From: Campylorhamphus procurvoides
Taxonomy: Eukaryota > Chordata > Aves > Passeriformes > Dendrocolaptidae
NCBI GenBank assembly: GCA_013396655.1
Contig: WBMV01007610.1
Coordinates: 54,578 to 118,577, forward strand
Direction of reading: 5' to 3'
Length of the DNA: 64,000 nt
This document shows, in pieces, positions 44,114 through 56,588 of the stretch. The notes under the pieces are model-generated. The model did not search any database. It was not told the origin of the DNA and saw nothing but the letters and a program-made list of their open reading frames with translations. The stretch's first letter is position 1. Every line of letters starts with the position of its first letter. The translations under genes were made by a program, and so were the position numbers.

Positions 44114-47100
44114 TTCCATAATCTGTTGAAATAACCAACTGTCAAACACAATATGCATTCTTCTGTAAGTCAATAAGAGCATCACACTAGAATTTAGGCA
44201 TATGCATTTTGAAAACAAAGACTTTCATGATAGAAAATACCACAACACATGAATGAGCCCAATTTTCCTGCATCCTATGATGCATAAAACTGAGCAGAAA
44301 AATTTTAAGACTGGTTGAATTTGAAGACAAGGTTATACCTGGTCTAACAATCATGATGAACAGGATGCTGCCCAGTATCAGAATTTGTGTGATCTTTTTA
44401 CAATCTTTCATGATACAAGGCCTGAGCTAACTACTGCCATGCAGGCTGACTCATTTCCCACTTCGGTTGTACATTACAGTAACTTCTACATTACAGGGAT
44501 TACTGTAAGTGTACAAGTATGCAGACTTTTTAGTAGGCTGATTTAAATCACATAAATTTACCCAAGTATGGGCTGATGCACACAGATATGACAGCCACAA
44601 AAGAATCAAAATAGACTAGCCCATGTAAGTCTTCAGTTAAAATAATCACTATAGATCAATGCATCTAAGTCTTCATTTAAAAATACTATCTTGTTCCCGC
44701 AGGAGCTCTCATTTATCCTTCAATAAAGACAACTCCATCCTGGTATTATATCTATTATGCCTGGTAACATGTCTACTTCATTAGTGTTTATATTCTGCAC
44801 ACAGGTTTTGCTCACCCTATTCCTCCATCATATTACTCTCTCCGTAACTCCCAGCACACAGACGGTAAAGAACAGCACTCTATTGCAAATTTGGAAATGT
44901 CACAGGTCACAGAAATGACTGTTGTGTCATTGAAACAACAAATCCTAACCTAATCAGTAATTCCAGCAACTACACATGTATGCTGTATTGTTCTCTTTCT
45001 TTGAAGTTAGTCATTTTGTCCTGATGCCTAGATGTTTTGCTTGTTTCAAATACAAAGTAGATTTCGTTAGGTTCAAGTCCATTTTGTACCATTTTCTTAT
45101 GCCTTAATTTGAATTAAAGCAATTACATTTTCTATGTAATAACTCCCATCACTATGAAATATGCAGATTTTTCTACTATACCACAATAAATAAAGAAAAA
45201 CAACAATAAAAATCCATTTCTGTAATCTTCTCAGAGTTATAACATACAGAGAAGTTCCCAGAAGCAGAAAAAGACAGATCAACATAATGAGCTTTCAGTT
45301 CACAAACCAAATAAAAAAGTTCATACTACAACACTCAGCAATATAATCTATCACAGAATTATTCCTGCGGAAAAAAACAAACAAACAAAAAAAACCCCAA
45401 CAATTTAATGTGAAACTGATTCTTCTTTTAATTTAATATTACTAAATCCCATCACTGGGATGTCTCATGTACAATGGCTTAGTTCACATGTTGGTTGTAA
45501 CCAGAAAGAAATTCATATTATTTATTCTTACTAATTCATTTTGTGTCTCAAGTACACAAATTTCACCCTCATGGACAATATTTTATTTCCAAACAAAACA
45601 TTTCACTCTTCAAAACTAAAGCAAAACTGGAAGAAAATAAAACTGTACATTGAAATTAGTCTCAGCAATCAAATTTACAAGTAGTTCAGGATGGAGAGTA
45701 ATCAGACACCCCTCAGCTCTGACATCTTATTTGGGATTCCATTTTATACATACAAGCATCAAGAAAAAGAAGTGCAATTAAAAATAAATCAGTTATTGTT
45801 ACAAATCAGATCTTTTCAGAGCACTTAAACTTTAGATGTAATACAATACGTTCCAAGTACTATCACACAGGTGATTGACAGAGTATCAGTTCTTCTAGCA
45901 TGAAAGTTACAGTGTTTGGTTTTACTCATGTTTCTCCATCTTCAAATAAACTAATATTCATTAATAAGTATTGTAAATAAAGGAAAATACTAAATTACAT
46001 CAATTTTGGAAATCACTTAAGAGAGCAACATAACATATTTAGCTTCTTTCCACTGAAAGTTCCGTGTTGCTTTCAGCCTGAAGGTTCAATGCATACAAAG
46101 TAAGTTAATTTTATAAATTTATTATAAGTGTCCTTTACAAACAGCTACTCGCTGCTGTTATGTTTTGGTCTCGAGTAGACTGCATAAATGACAAGTTGCT
46201 TCAAAACTCACAGAATTTGTAAACTAATATAACCTCCAGGAATAGCATAACCCTTGAATTTAAACTAATTTGCACATTTATCTAGTCAAGCCCCTGGATT
46301 CCTTCAAATACCACGAAACTGCCATGTTAGTTTTGATTATCCAGAATCAGATTTAGGCAAAAACAACAGCAAAAGGAATACTCAATCTGAACCACAATAC
46401 ATAATATTAAGTATTCATATAACATTCAATAAGCAGCCTAACAGAATTCAACTTCAAAGATGAATATTTTCAGAAACAAATTCTTCTAAAAGTTTTTACC
46501 ATTGGGTTAAGAACAATAAGTTTAGTAGGGAACAGAGAAGTTTCTTCTAGTCTAATGGAAAATCAAGTGAATACAAGAAAGAAGATTCTCAGCTATGAAT
46601 CTTTAAAGTACGCAAATATGCACTGAGTATATAAGAAAATAACTGACAATAATATTTATTACAGCATGAACAAATAATTGCAAAAAAATAAGAATAGAAG
46701 ACATATTTGACATTTGAAAGGTATTTTCAATTTTTAGCATACTTTACAAAAATAACTAGCTCTCCCACAACTATTGCAAAAGGCAGCTTTGTGTATGCTT
46801 GCTCAAAGCAGGGACATTAGAACTGACTCCCCAGAGACCATTCCCATGAATCCAGCAGGAAGGCCTGATGAGCCAACTACTTACTATCTACTTTCTGTGC
46901 CATATCAATAAACTAAATGTATAAACTTATACAGAAAATTGTGCCCTCGAAAAATAACTTCCTTTATTTTAACAACTCAGGTTATCCTGGACCATTAGAG
47001 GCCACTGTGGGACTTGTTAAGGGCATACTTAGTGTAGTCTGTAACAATCATTCCCCACCATATTGATTTTCAGTCTGGAATTTTTGACTTTAACTGCCAT

Positions 47101-48051
47101 ATAAATTTCTTAGGCCTCAAGAATAAACAAAGCAACTAAACAACAAACTTAAGGATACAGGTTTCCAGACATAGTTGAAATCTGTGGTACGCTGGTCAAC
47201 TTATAAAGTTCTCAACACAAAATTCCAACTGTGACTGTGAAATGATTTTAATCTTTAAAATTGTTGTTCATCATGATTAAATTCTCATGGATCTGGATGC
47301 CATCCACTACTATACCATATGTATAGTTATTTATCACCAATTCCAGCAGAAAATTTATTTTGGTAACAACATACAAGTTAAACAGAAGACTCTTGAATTT
47401 TGAAAGTAAGTGAAATAGAAAATCTCACAAACATGGTAGTTAAAAATGTTACATTTTTTTAAAGGATGCACATGGAGTAAGTTACAAAGCCACATAATGG
47501 AAAAATCAAGCTTAATTATTTCATTTAAGGTTGTCTTCCAAGTATATTCTGTTGAAAATTTCTATTTTCTTCCTAGCTGAACAATGAATAAGTATGTATG
47601 ACATATGCTTTGGGCGGAGAAAAAGAAAATAAAAATGTGCTGGTAAAAGAACGTTATTTAGAGGAATGTAAAGCAGCTCTCCTAGATCACCTTTGCCTTT
47701 TTTGGTATCTCGGTGTGCTCAATTAATTTCAGTTCCATAAAACAGCAATGATGTGATGAAAAAAACAAACAAACCTTCAATGGAATACGGGCTAATTAAA
47801 AGATTTTATAAGGTTAGAGTCAACTTGTTGTTCAGCTGCACTTTTTCTATTTAAGCTTTCCACCAACTTCCAAAAAAAGTGATTTTCCTTAAAAGAGGAA
47901 GGCACATGTCTAGGAACCGGCTAAAACTCTGCAGCTTCAAGCATTGCTGTCTTTATACAGAGAAGTGTTTGACTAAGAACAGAGTGAAGGGCAAAAAACA
48001 GATGTAGGAAAAGCAGCCACTTTAAGACAGGTTATACAATTATAAACCAAA

Positions 48052-48074
48052 NNNNNNNNNNNNNNNNNNNNNNN
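48052..48074. other. Assembly gap of 23 N
   Basis: A run of 23 N lies about 150 bases on the gene side of the CpG island. The true length of missing sequence is unknown. A further single N is at 48375 inside the island. Confidence 1.
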
Positions 48075-48219
48075 AAAATTCTCTCAGATGTCCAGGATGC
48101 AGGATAACAGGAGAACCATTCCACCAGGATACTAGGTAAGCGCCATTAACTGTGTTCCTCGTAAGACAGATCTGAGAGACACTTAATACACCAGGAAAGT
48201 GTGTTAACTAAGAACTGCA

Positions 48220-48640
48220 CTCAGTCCGGACCGGGAGCACGACCCGGGTTGCCTCCCCAGCCCGTCCCGCCGGACAGGCGGGCCCCGCCAGTTCTGATTA
48301 ATCCAGTGCCTTCCCACTGGGAGGTGGCATGTCGGTATCCACACAGACGGATACACTCAGCACATGCCCATAAANGGCCGGGCGGGGAGCGCGCGGGGAG
48401 CCCCGGCGGCGGCACCGCGGTGCGGACCGGGCGGGCCGATCTGTGCCGGGCCGTACCGTGCCGTGCTGTTCTGTGCTGGGCCGGGCCGGGCCGGGCCCTG
48501 CTGCGCCAGGCCCGGCGCGAGAATGGCGTGGCGAGAATGGTCTGGTCCTCTTCCAGCACCCGTGTTTACAGGAGGCCCCCCCAGACCACGAAGCCTTTGG
48601 ATTGCTGCGGCCGGGGCTTTAATCAGAGAGGATGGAGTTC
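48220..48640 (-). promoter_or_regulatory. IMMP2L: CpG island, probable IMMP2L promoter and non-coding exon 1
   Basis: This is the only strongly GC- and CpG-rich block in the window that is not part of an LTR. It lies about 9 kb upstream of the coding start of IMMP2L, where a CpG-island promoter with a non-coding first exon is expected. No TATA box is evident. I could not find a convincing minus-strand donor for exon 1. The exon edge may be lost in the N at 48375 or the gap at 48052-48074, so the transcription start is not placed. The assignment rests on position and base composition. Confidence 0.6.
48441..48500. repeat. Degenerate pentanucleotide repeat (CCGGG/CCGTG), about 12 units
   Basis: The stretch divides cleanly into twelve 5-base units, mostly CCGGG, CCGTG or CTGTG. 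At 48478-48495 four GGG runs are spaced by two bases on the plus strand, which fits the canonical G-quadruplex pattern. It lies within the putative IMMP2L promoter island. Confidence 0.85.
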
Positions 48641-48897
48641 CAAATACGCAGGGACTCCACCGTTGTGGCCATTTTCTGGTAATTGGGCGTACATGACATA
48701 ATGTTGGGAGTTCTTGCATAATATCTCAGTAGAAACCAGTTCTGTAAATTGTATTGTAATCCAGACAAAGGGCAGCTGATTGTTGTTCAACTGATCAGTT
48801 TCCCTAGTGCATACCAGATTTCATCAGGACTGATGTCAGACAGGGCCATGGAGCATCCGAGCCGGCTGTATTTGACTTCCAGTCCTGCCTCCAGTGG
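48641..48897. other. Unassigned segment between the LTR and the CpG island
   Basis: About 260 bases of ordinary base composition. On the minus strand there is a short open stretch from an ATG near 48850 with stops soon after. It could be a degenerate internal sequence of the adjacent retroviral element, since no target duplication closes the LTR, or unique promoter-proximal sequence. I could not decide between these. Confidence 0.4.
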
Positions 48898-49478
48898 TGG
48901 GGCATCATTTAACCCCAGGCAGCTCCTCGCTCACTGTCCCACCAGCCGGATTACATAGATAATAGGAATGGTAAAAGCCAGAAAACTCATGGGTTGCAAT
49001 AAAGACAGTTTATTAGGAAAAGCAAAAGCCACACACACAAGCAAAGCAAAACAAGGAGTTAATTCATTGCTTCCCATGGGCAGGCAGGTGTTCAGCTGTC
49101 TCCCGGAGAGACAGTGGCCCAGCACATATAGGCATGAATTGAGAAGGCAAATGCCATCACTCCAGAGGTCCTCCCACCCTTCTTCTTCCCTCCACTTTCT
49201 ATACTGAGCATGACATCATATGGTCTGGAATATCCCTCTGGTCAGTTTGGGTCACCTGTCCTGGCTGTGTGTCTTCCCAGCCTCCCATGAAACCCCAACT
49301 TTCTCGCCAGCAGGGCAGTATGAAAAGCAGAAAAGGCCTTGGTTCTGTATAAGCCCTACTCAGCAATAACAAAAGCATCTCTATATTAGCAAACCCATGC
49401 TCATCACAAATCCAAAACACAGCTCCATACCAGCCACTAGAGAACACAATTAACTCTACCCCAGCCAAAAGCGGGACA
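48898..49478 (-). mobile_element. ERVL-type avian LTR upstream of IMMP2L
   Basis: On the minus strand this begins TGTCCCGC (49478) and continues GGCTGGGGTAGAGTTAATT, GGTATGGAGCTGTGTTTTGG, GGGATATTCCAGACCATATG and ATGTCATGCTCAGTATAGAA. It then has an AATAAA signal at 49009-49014 and ends near GGGGTTAAATGATGCCCCA. This layout is that of a widespread avian ERVL-like LTR family that I recognise. The TATA-like box is at about 49194-49203. No matching target duplication was found (AGTGG on one side, AGGTG on the other), so it may be one end of a longer element. It has the same orientation as IMMP2L and lies about 260 bases from the CpG island. Confidence 0.85.
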
Positions 49479-52400
49479 AGGTGCTTTTTTCCTGTCTAGT
49501 GCAGGAAATACACTGGGGTTTGTGTTTTCAGTCTCTGTTTTGTTGTTTCTATCAGTTGCAGGTGCAGATGTCAGGATAGTCCAATGCAGGAGGTTTTTCC
49601 AGATAGTTCATGTACCTTCCAGAGTCAGTGGGCAAATTAATGACAGAGAAATCCATTAAAAGTTATCACACACATAGAAACTACCTCTGGCTCAGGGAGT
49701 CCCTAACTAGGTGCTGGAAGAGACTTCTACTAGTCAGGCGACTGTCACAACACAATATAAAATCTCTGCTTGACATTCTGCAGTGTTTTGCAATTTATTA
49801 TTAAAATGTTATTTTGAAGCTCAAATATAAAATTGTTTATAATTGAAATGATCTTGACTTTGAAGCTCAGCTATGAAATTATGAATGCATAGTTGTCTGT
49901 AATGTGACCACATCTTTTTACAGAGGTAAAATATTTCCACATTCTTGAGATAGGAGTCAACTATCTTAGAAGAAAATATGAGTTCTTATTAATGAACTGA
50001 ATTGGAAGACAGACTCTAAGACCATTTTTAGTATGAGGTTCTTGACTTATGTATACGTACTTGTTACTCATTATTCCAAACACAACATGCACAGCCTCTC
50101 ATCAAATCTGAACTTTTCAGCAATGGTTATTGCTTTTAATGATTCAAACATTTTCACAAAAAAAATAGGATTAGCTTTAGTGCGATTTTGTTTTCTGAAA
50201 TGTGTGGTATAATGCTAACACATTTGCTAGCCAAGGTAAACCAGTGATTCTTATCCTATTTCCTTTTTGTTTTCCCTTGAGACATTTTTAAATAAGCATT
50301 ACCTTTACAATCAAATAATTCTTACTAACTTTGTTGTTGATTAACCTTTATTTAATGCATTCTTTAACACATTTGAATTGTATGCTCACATTCAGATTTT
50401 ACAGTGAGCTTTTCAGTGCATTGCACAGGAATAGACTATTTTGCTACTGGTATCCATCATCTTCATTTTCATGTAAAAATTTTAACTGGGAAATCTTCAT
50501 GAATGGTTCAAAAATATTGCTGCAAAACACAATATTGTACTTTCAATTGTAATGTTAGAACAGCACCTTATGGGAATGTGCATTGATATTTGCATGCATT
50601 TGAATCTGACATTATGAAAACTCACGCTAAACTCTTGAGCTGAAACTGTTTTCAGATTAAAGACTTTTGCTGTAAACCTCTCAAGATCAAATCATGGCTC
50701 ATCAGTTCTCTTCATTTTGAAATCAGGTGTGGGCTAAACAACTAGCAGGAAATGCCCATTCTTACTCTTCATTTATTTGTGTATAAAGTGAAATATTTCA
50801 AAGCTGATAGAGAAGTTTCCAGCTGCAAATGATGCATTACCAGTGTTTGCACTATATTTTTTTTTCTTCTTTCTTTTTAATAAGTATTCCTACTGCATTG
50901 ATACCTAGAAGTAGAGGAATGTTTTTTTGCTTTCAACTCTAACAGATAGGTACTGAAAATGTTTTGCTGCTTCCATGCCTTGATGCATCTGTGACTGAAA
51001 TAAAGAAAAAGGGTGCCCTTTTCACCCACCTCTTCAATTACTTTTCAATTGCGAGTACCATTAAAGAATTCTTGGCAATCCATAAAACTTTTTCAGTACA
51101 ATATCCATTTAAAAGACTCTTAACAGACTGCAGCAAGCTTTCTGCTGTAAGCACATTTAATTCTTTTTCCTCCAGCATAATTTCATTTTGCATTTTAAGA
51201 GCATGGAAAATCTCTAGGAGATACCTAAGGCCTGTTTTGAGTTAAAATTAAGTACCACATGTTTGGGAATACAACTATCTGTAGAGTATTTAAGGCATGT
51301 TTATCTTCCTCCATGTAGTAAAGAAATGAATGTTTGAGTGGTGTTGAGTGTCCAGTTCTGAGAAGCTGTGTTTTGAAGGAAAATACTGAGGTGGATCCAA
51401 CCACCTGGGGGCACAGAAAAAAGGCACAGGATGAAAAAGCCTGATTGCTTAAACAGATATTGCCAATCAATGCTTTATATCATCCAGCTGTGGCTTGAAG
51501 GACTCATGGTCCTAGGGCAGCAATCAGTGGTGTCACACAAAAGAGGGCAATAAACCTTAAACGTGCTATTACACTGGAAAAAATATGACTGTCGCATTTT
51601 CACTATTACTATATTATTACACATCTCCATTTCATTGCATGACTAGGGACCTAACTCCTGCTAGGTAATCACTTCTAATAAAGAATTACACTAATTTTTA
51701 TGTTTGTTTGTTTGTTTTTCAAATGGAAGTTTATATTCAGTGGGAGCTATCTACCCACATATATATAATGCAGCTATCTATATATGAACTCTTTGGCTAA
51801 ATTTCCTTTATGTCAGGGAGGTGACATAGGACCCTTCTAAGACAGAATGGGGTGGATGTGTAAGAAAAGATAAATCGCCTTTTAAAAGAGCCTGTTGCTC
51901 CTCAATTGATACTGTGTGCATATTGATGACTCAGTCAGGTGTACAGGTTGTTTGCTATGGGAGGAGAAGCATCCCACCCTACCTGTGCAATAGTTCCCAG
52001 GGACCTGGCAGAATGCTGGTGCCAAATTTTGTGAAATGTTGGTGGGAGTACAGACCAAAATTCCCTGACTGATGTTAATACCTGTGCACTTACCTATGGT
52101 TTAGGGCTCTTCACTTACACAGAGAAAATTGGATTGGTTTACAATGCTCTATGGACTATTCCTTTATGTTGGTACTCTTTTGAGTACCATCACATACTAT
52201 TTATGTTATGTTTCATACATACTGAAACTCAACCTGGTGAGAATAAAATAGATTTTGCTTCCAGTTGGTCAGACAGGCAGAAGAGTGTAAAACTCGATAG
52301 TGACCTCTCTATTGGGAAAAAAAGAGAAAAACTGATACACAAAATGATCCCTGAAGTCTTATAATTGGTCTGTGAAACTGGCATAATCTTTGAAGGGCAG

Positions 52401-54650
52401 AAATAAATAACTTATGATAGTTAATTTTAAACTACTAAAGTTTAATAGTTAATTGTGTTCACTTTCCTTGAGAAACAGTTATTACCCTCAAATTCTTGCA
52501 TAGGAAAGAAGGAAACATAATTTGCAAAGTCAAGAGTGTTGTCAAAGTAGGTAAATGCTTGGCAGGCTAATGAAAGATTTGTCAGTCCAGATCTAATAAT
52601 TACAGAGAAAGAAAACAGTACTATTACATGGACAAAAAAAAAATCTGTATAATAAAAGAGTTTAAATTCTTACAAAAAACTTCCTAATATCTACTTCTGT
52701 TGCTGATGTTATACTCTCCTTTTAGTTGTGTCCACAGGTAAGATGGTTTGGTTCAGTGTGGTGGAAGTTGTTCTCTTTGTTACCCCTGTAAGTAGCTTCT
52801 CCCAACTCCCAGGTCAGTGTATTTTTAACTGACTGCAGGCATCTTGTTTACAGCCCTGAAGTTTTCATCTTGCAGTGTCATCTTACAATGTCACTCCTGT
52901 TATTCCATGACTGTAATCCCCCTGTAATGCATTGCATTATTATGGTAAGGGCATAAACCTTCCATCCTAACAAGGAACTGTTTATTACCACTTATTACTG
53001 CATATTATATTACAAATTATAAAAAAATTATAAGAAAGTAAAACAGAATCGTCGAATCATAAAATATCTCGAGTTGAAAGGGACCCATAAGGATCTTTGA
53101 GTCCAGCTCCCTGCTCCTCCCAGAACTACCTAAACTAAAGCATATGATTAAGAGTGTTGTCCAGATGTGTCTTGAACACTGAAAGGCCTGGGGCTGTGAC
53201 CACTTCTCTGGGGCGCCTATTCCAATGACTTACCACCCACCCATCCTTTTCCGGATGTCCAATCTGAACTTCGCCTGATGCAGCTTCATTCCATTTGCTC
53301 TTGTCCTTGTGCTAGCACTGGTCACAGCATGGAAATCAGCATATTAGATAAATACATCCTGATCATTAAATCATTGTTGTTAAAGGCAAACAAGGTAAAA
53401 CAGAGTTGCAGGCATCTTAAAGCAAGCTTAGCAAAGCGTGATGAGTCCTGAGGATTTCCAAAATCAGTATGAAATTCATGTTCTGGTGCTAGCTATAGCG
53501 ATGATGTATTTACTGAGACTGAGCTACTGGGCTACATGGGTCCTAAATATTTGGAAATGTGAAAGTAACGGCCTAATTTTACTTATCACATGATAGTCTT
53601 CAATATATTTAATCAATTTAGCATTCAATTCTTATGTGTAATGTGTAAATCCTTATCTTTCTTTTATGTGTGAATCAATTTTTACAAAGATTAGCAACAA
53701 AAACCAAATGTAGAGCAATCATTGCAGATTAATAGTTATTAAATGCTTGGCATAAAACAGCCAACAGTTACTTTGCTACTACATACAATACATACTTTCA
53801 GTACTGTCAGATTGAAAGGCTTAAATTTACCTGTGTGGAATCAGTGTTTCTGTGCTGTCCTTTCTCATTACAGAAGTTTATTTCTGAATCATTTCTCCAG
53901 TACATGCGTTTTAAAGGTGTGCAATTAACCGGTTGCAAGTTGTTAGGCAGCTGATGAAGTGTGAACGGTGCACTGATTTGTTTTCTTTATTTACATGTTT
54001 CCCACAATACTCTGATGAGAGCAGGATGTGGAGGCGTTTTTACCCTTTGTATTATTCCTTCTTTGTTTCATCAGATTAAGTAGTGGTTTGTGAAGCCATT
54101 TGCAATTCCTCTAAACATTAAACATTAGTGTCCAGGGAAGCCTTAATCAAAAACAAGTGCTATGCGAACACAGACAATACTGCTGTCCCTAACACAACCA
54201 GATTAAAGAAGTGCTTTTTTCTGAGTGTAGCAGTGCATCTGGTACCACTCGCTGTTGCCTAATATGCTAGTTTTGAAGACCAAGACACTTCAGGAACTGT
54301 CTCTTGTTCATTACTCAGTCCTCTCCCAACTATTCACTTTTAACCAGAGAGAATAATAATTGTGTGGGGCAATCTGCCCTTAAACCAAGCAGTAGGGAAG
54401 ACGACATTTTAAGGCAGTTTAATCAGTGGGGGCTCACAAAGGCCAACATTGAGTGTCTACTCTTGTCAAAGGTGTCTAACCTGGAGTGTTCGTAGCCACT
54501 TTTATTTTAGCACTATTTCTAGCAAGCATAATAAATAGCTTGCACCCTGAAAAGTCCGCTTTCTTATGCATATACGTTCCTTGCTTTTACTAGTAAGAAT
54601 TGTTCTCTGTGAATTACTGTCAGGCACTGGATCATTTTATGAATTATTGG
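49479..54650. other. Intergenic, mostly unique AT-rich sequence
   Basis: No gene or clear element was seen apart from the CR1 fragment at 53.05-53.34 kb and a short GTTT repeat near 51700-51720. Small ORFs here lack any recognisable protein feature. Confidence 0.7.
53045..53340 (-). mobile_element. CR1 LINE, 3' fragment
   Basis: Reverse-complement CR1. It begins ATCGTCGAATCATAAAATAT, continues GTTGAAAGGGACCCATAAGG and then carries the CR1 3' UTR blocks TTCCAATGACTTACCACCC and CTTGTCCTTGTGCTAGCACTG. It is a 5'-truncated copy in the intergenic region. Confidence 0.92.
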
Positions 54651-54659
54651 CTGGGACCA

Positions 54660-55390
54660 ACTCAAGTGTGTGTAGGGGGGAAGGAGAGAGGGACAGCACG
54701 AATTTCAGGCAGGTGAGGTAATGCCTTCTCCCATAGGCAACCACTGCAAGTTTCCTGGGTCAGCCCCTGAGCAGCTGTCAGTGGAAGGCAGTCCGGGAGG
54801 ATGCCCACATCACAGCTCCTGGAGCCCCTAACCCAGCCTCTGATTGTCTGGCACAGTGGAAGCACCAACCCTCACTCCACGCCAGAACCCCAGAGTAGCC
54901 AGTGGGCCAGGAGTCCTGCCTGGGAGGAGTGGTCACAGGGGGGCAGAGCACATAAAAGCACCAACATGGGTTCTCATTCTTTGCTTGAGACCTGCCACCT
55001 GGCCACATGGAGTCTGGACTCTCACAGGACTCCGGTGGTAGTGATATAATTTTCTCTTTTTCCACTCTCTTTAATTCCTTCTTCGCTTCATATCCTTTCT
55101 TAATATTTTGGGTAACTTGGGACCAAGATAGGCTGGATTTTGCTAAGGTGTATGTGTTAGCATGTGCTAAGTCAATGCTTCGTGGTATGCTTTGTTTTGG
55201 TTGTATGTTACCCTTTAAACTTTTGCCAAGATCTCTTATTTCCCAAAGTTTACCACTAAAGTACCTCCTGAGAAAATGTGTATGGTGTTTCTCCTTTGTA
55301 TTCTCTCTTAAAGTGTTGAAAGACTTGAGAGCTCTTCTAATAATTTGGCAGGTGAATTCTTGGAGCCTTGTATATTTTTAAGTAAATCTC
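54660..55390 (+). mobile_element. Possible LTR-like repeat block
   Basis: A GC-rich 390-base block with a CATAAAAG TATA-like box at about 54952 is followed abruptly by AT-rich sequence that includes TTAATATTTTGGGTAACTTGG. A sharp change of composition after a TATA box is common in avian retroviral LTRs with adjoining internal leader. The phrases look familiar from avian interspersed repeats, but I found no inverted ends or target duplication. Confidence 0.35.
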
Positions 55391-55484
55391 CCTTGATGAG
55401 CTTGCAGCTCTGACACTTGGAGTCTTACCATTAGTAGAGCAATTTGGTTTGCATCACTATTTACATCCAAATTGCCTCCAGGTT

Positions 55485-55529
55485 CACACACACACACACA
55501 CACGCATGCACACACACCCACACACACAC
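55485..55529. repeat. CA microsatellite, imperfect
   Basis: CA units with a few interruptions (GCATG, CC). Confidence 0.9.
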
Positions 55530-56588
55530 TTTTTGACATTTGGGGTGAAATGTATTCTGATCATACTTCTGACTCAGGACGGCTGACCTGATAGGAAATC
55601 AAAGGGTGATCAGTCCTTAGTAATCTTCAGTCCTGGTGCTTCAAATGTGAGATTCCAATCTGCAATGAAAAAAAACCACAGTGAAACAAACCAGACAAAT
55701 CCTTCCTGTCACATTTTTATGTTGTACCCTGGAAGACTGTCAGTGTCCAGTCATGTATATGCCACTATAGCTGGACGTGGGAGAATGAGAACGTGGTTTG
55801 GTGGGTGTCAGTCAGCCAGCCAGCCAGGGCTGACCACCACATTCATCCACTGGCAGCCCCAGTGAGGGGACTGCAGGATTGAATGATCTGTTTGTACTCA
55901 CACAGTATGCTCCTGGTGCACTGCCCATGTCCACACTATATCGAGGATGCAGTGTTTTCAGGCATGAAGTCTAGCCTCCATCCCCTCTGATACCCTGCAA
56001 CATGGTGCCCCTAGACCTCATTATGCCTCCCTGCCGCCTTTTCATTCAGACCCAAGATCGTCCTTGTAGCCCTTCATAGAAGAGTAGCTTAATAGCTGGT
56101 GGCCATTCCAGATTCATAGAGATGTGCAGCAGAACTCCTTGAAACAAAAGAAGCTTCAGCAGTTTCGGGAACATTCAGGTAATACCACAAACTAGCTAGT
56201 TCATGCCAAAGATTACTGTAGTCAAGATAACTTAGCATGCCTATTTAGCTTAGTGGTGTAGGCAGACTAATCAGCACTCAGTCTTGCTGATCACTGTGGG
56301 TGATTCATGGCTGATGAGAGGTCACACTAACTCTGAAGAGTGCCGGCCATGGTCTCAAAGTACCTGTTTACTTTGTTTCAGCCTGCTAATGGCTAATGTT
56401 TACCTGAGGGGACAAGCAGGCAGTTTCTTTACCCCACATAGTATGGATGGATTCAGTGTAAGGATTGTCCCATTATTAGCCCTGAGGTACAGGAACATGC
56501 CTTCTCAAGGGGAGGGGTAGATGTGATGTGCATTCACACAGGCAGAGTTGCATTCTCCTCCCTCCTTGGTCAGTGCTGCCACATCTCT

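Larger units (their letters stand above)
39546..48200 (-). other. IMMP2L: IMMP2L intron 1 (upstream edge uncertain)
   Basis: Sequence between the exon 2 acceptor and the CpG island. It is AT-rich with A/C-rich simple repeats at 43250-43452 and a TA repeat near 44088-44113, and ends in an assembly gap. No exon or well-defined transposon was recognised. The upper limit is approximate because exon 1 was not located. Confidence 0.7.

Noticed and set aside
48201..48719. Overlapping 110-166 codon ORFs on both strands in the CpG-rich block
   Set aside because: They arise from GC-rich sequence poor in stops and from a pentanucleotide repeat, contain an unknown base, and resemble no protein.
55007..55381. 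124-codon ORF on the plus strand
   Set aside because: Hydrophobic but without family resemblance; it lies over the possible LTR-like block.
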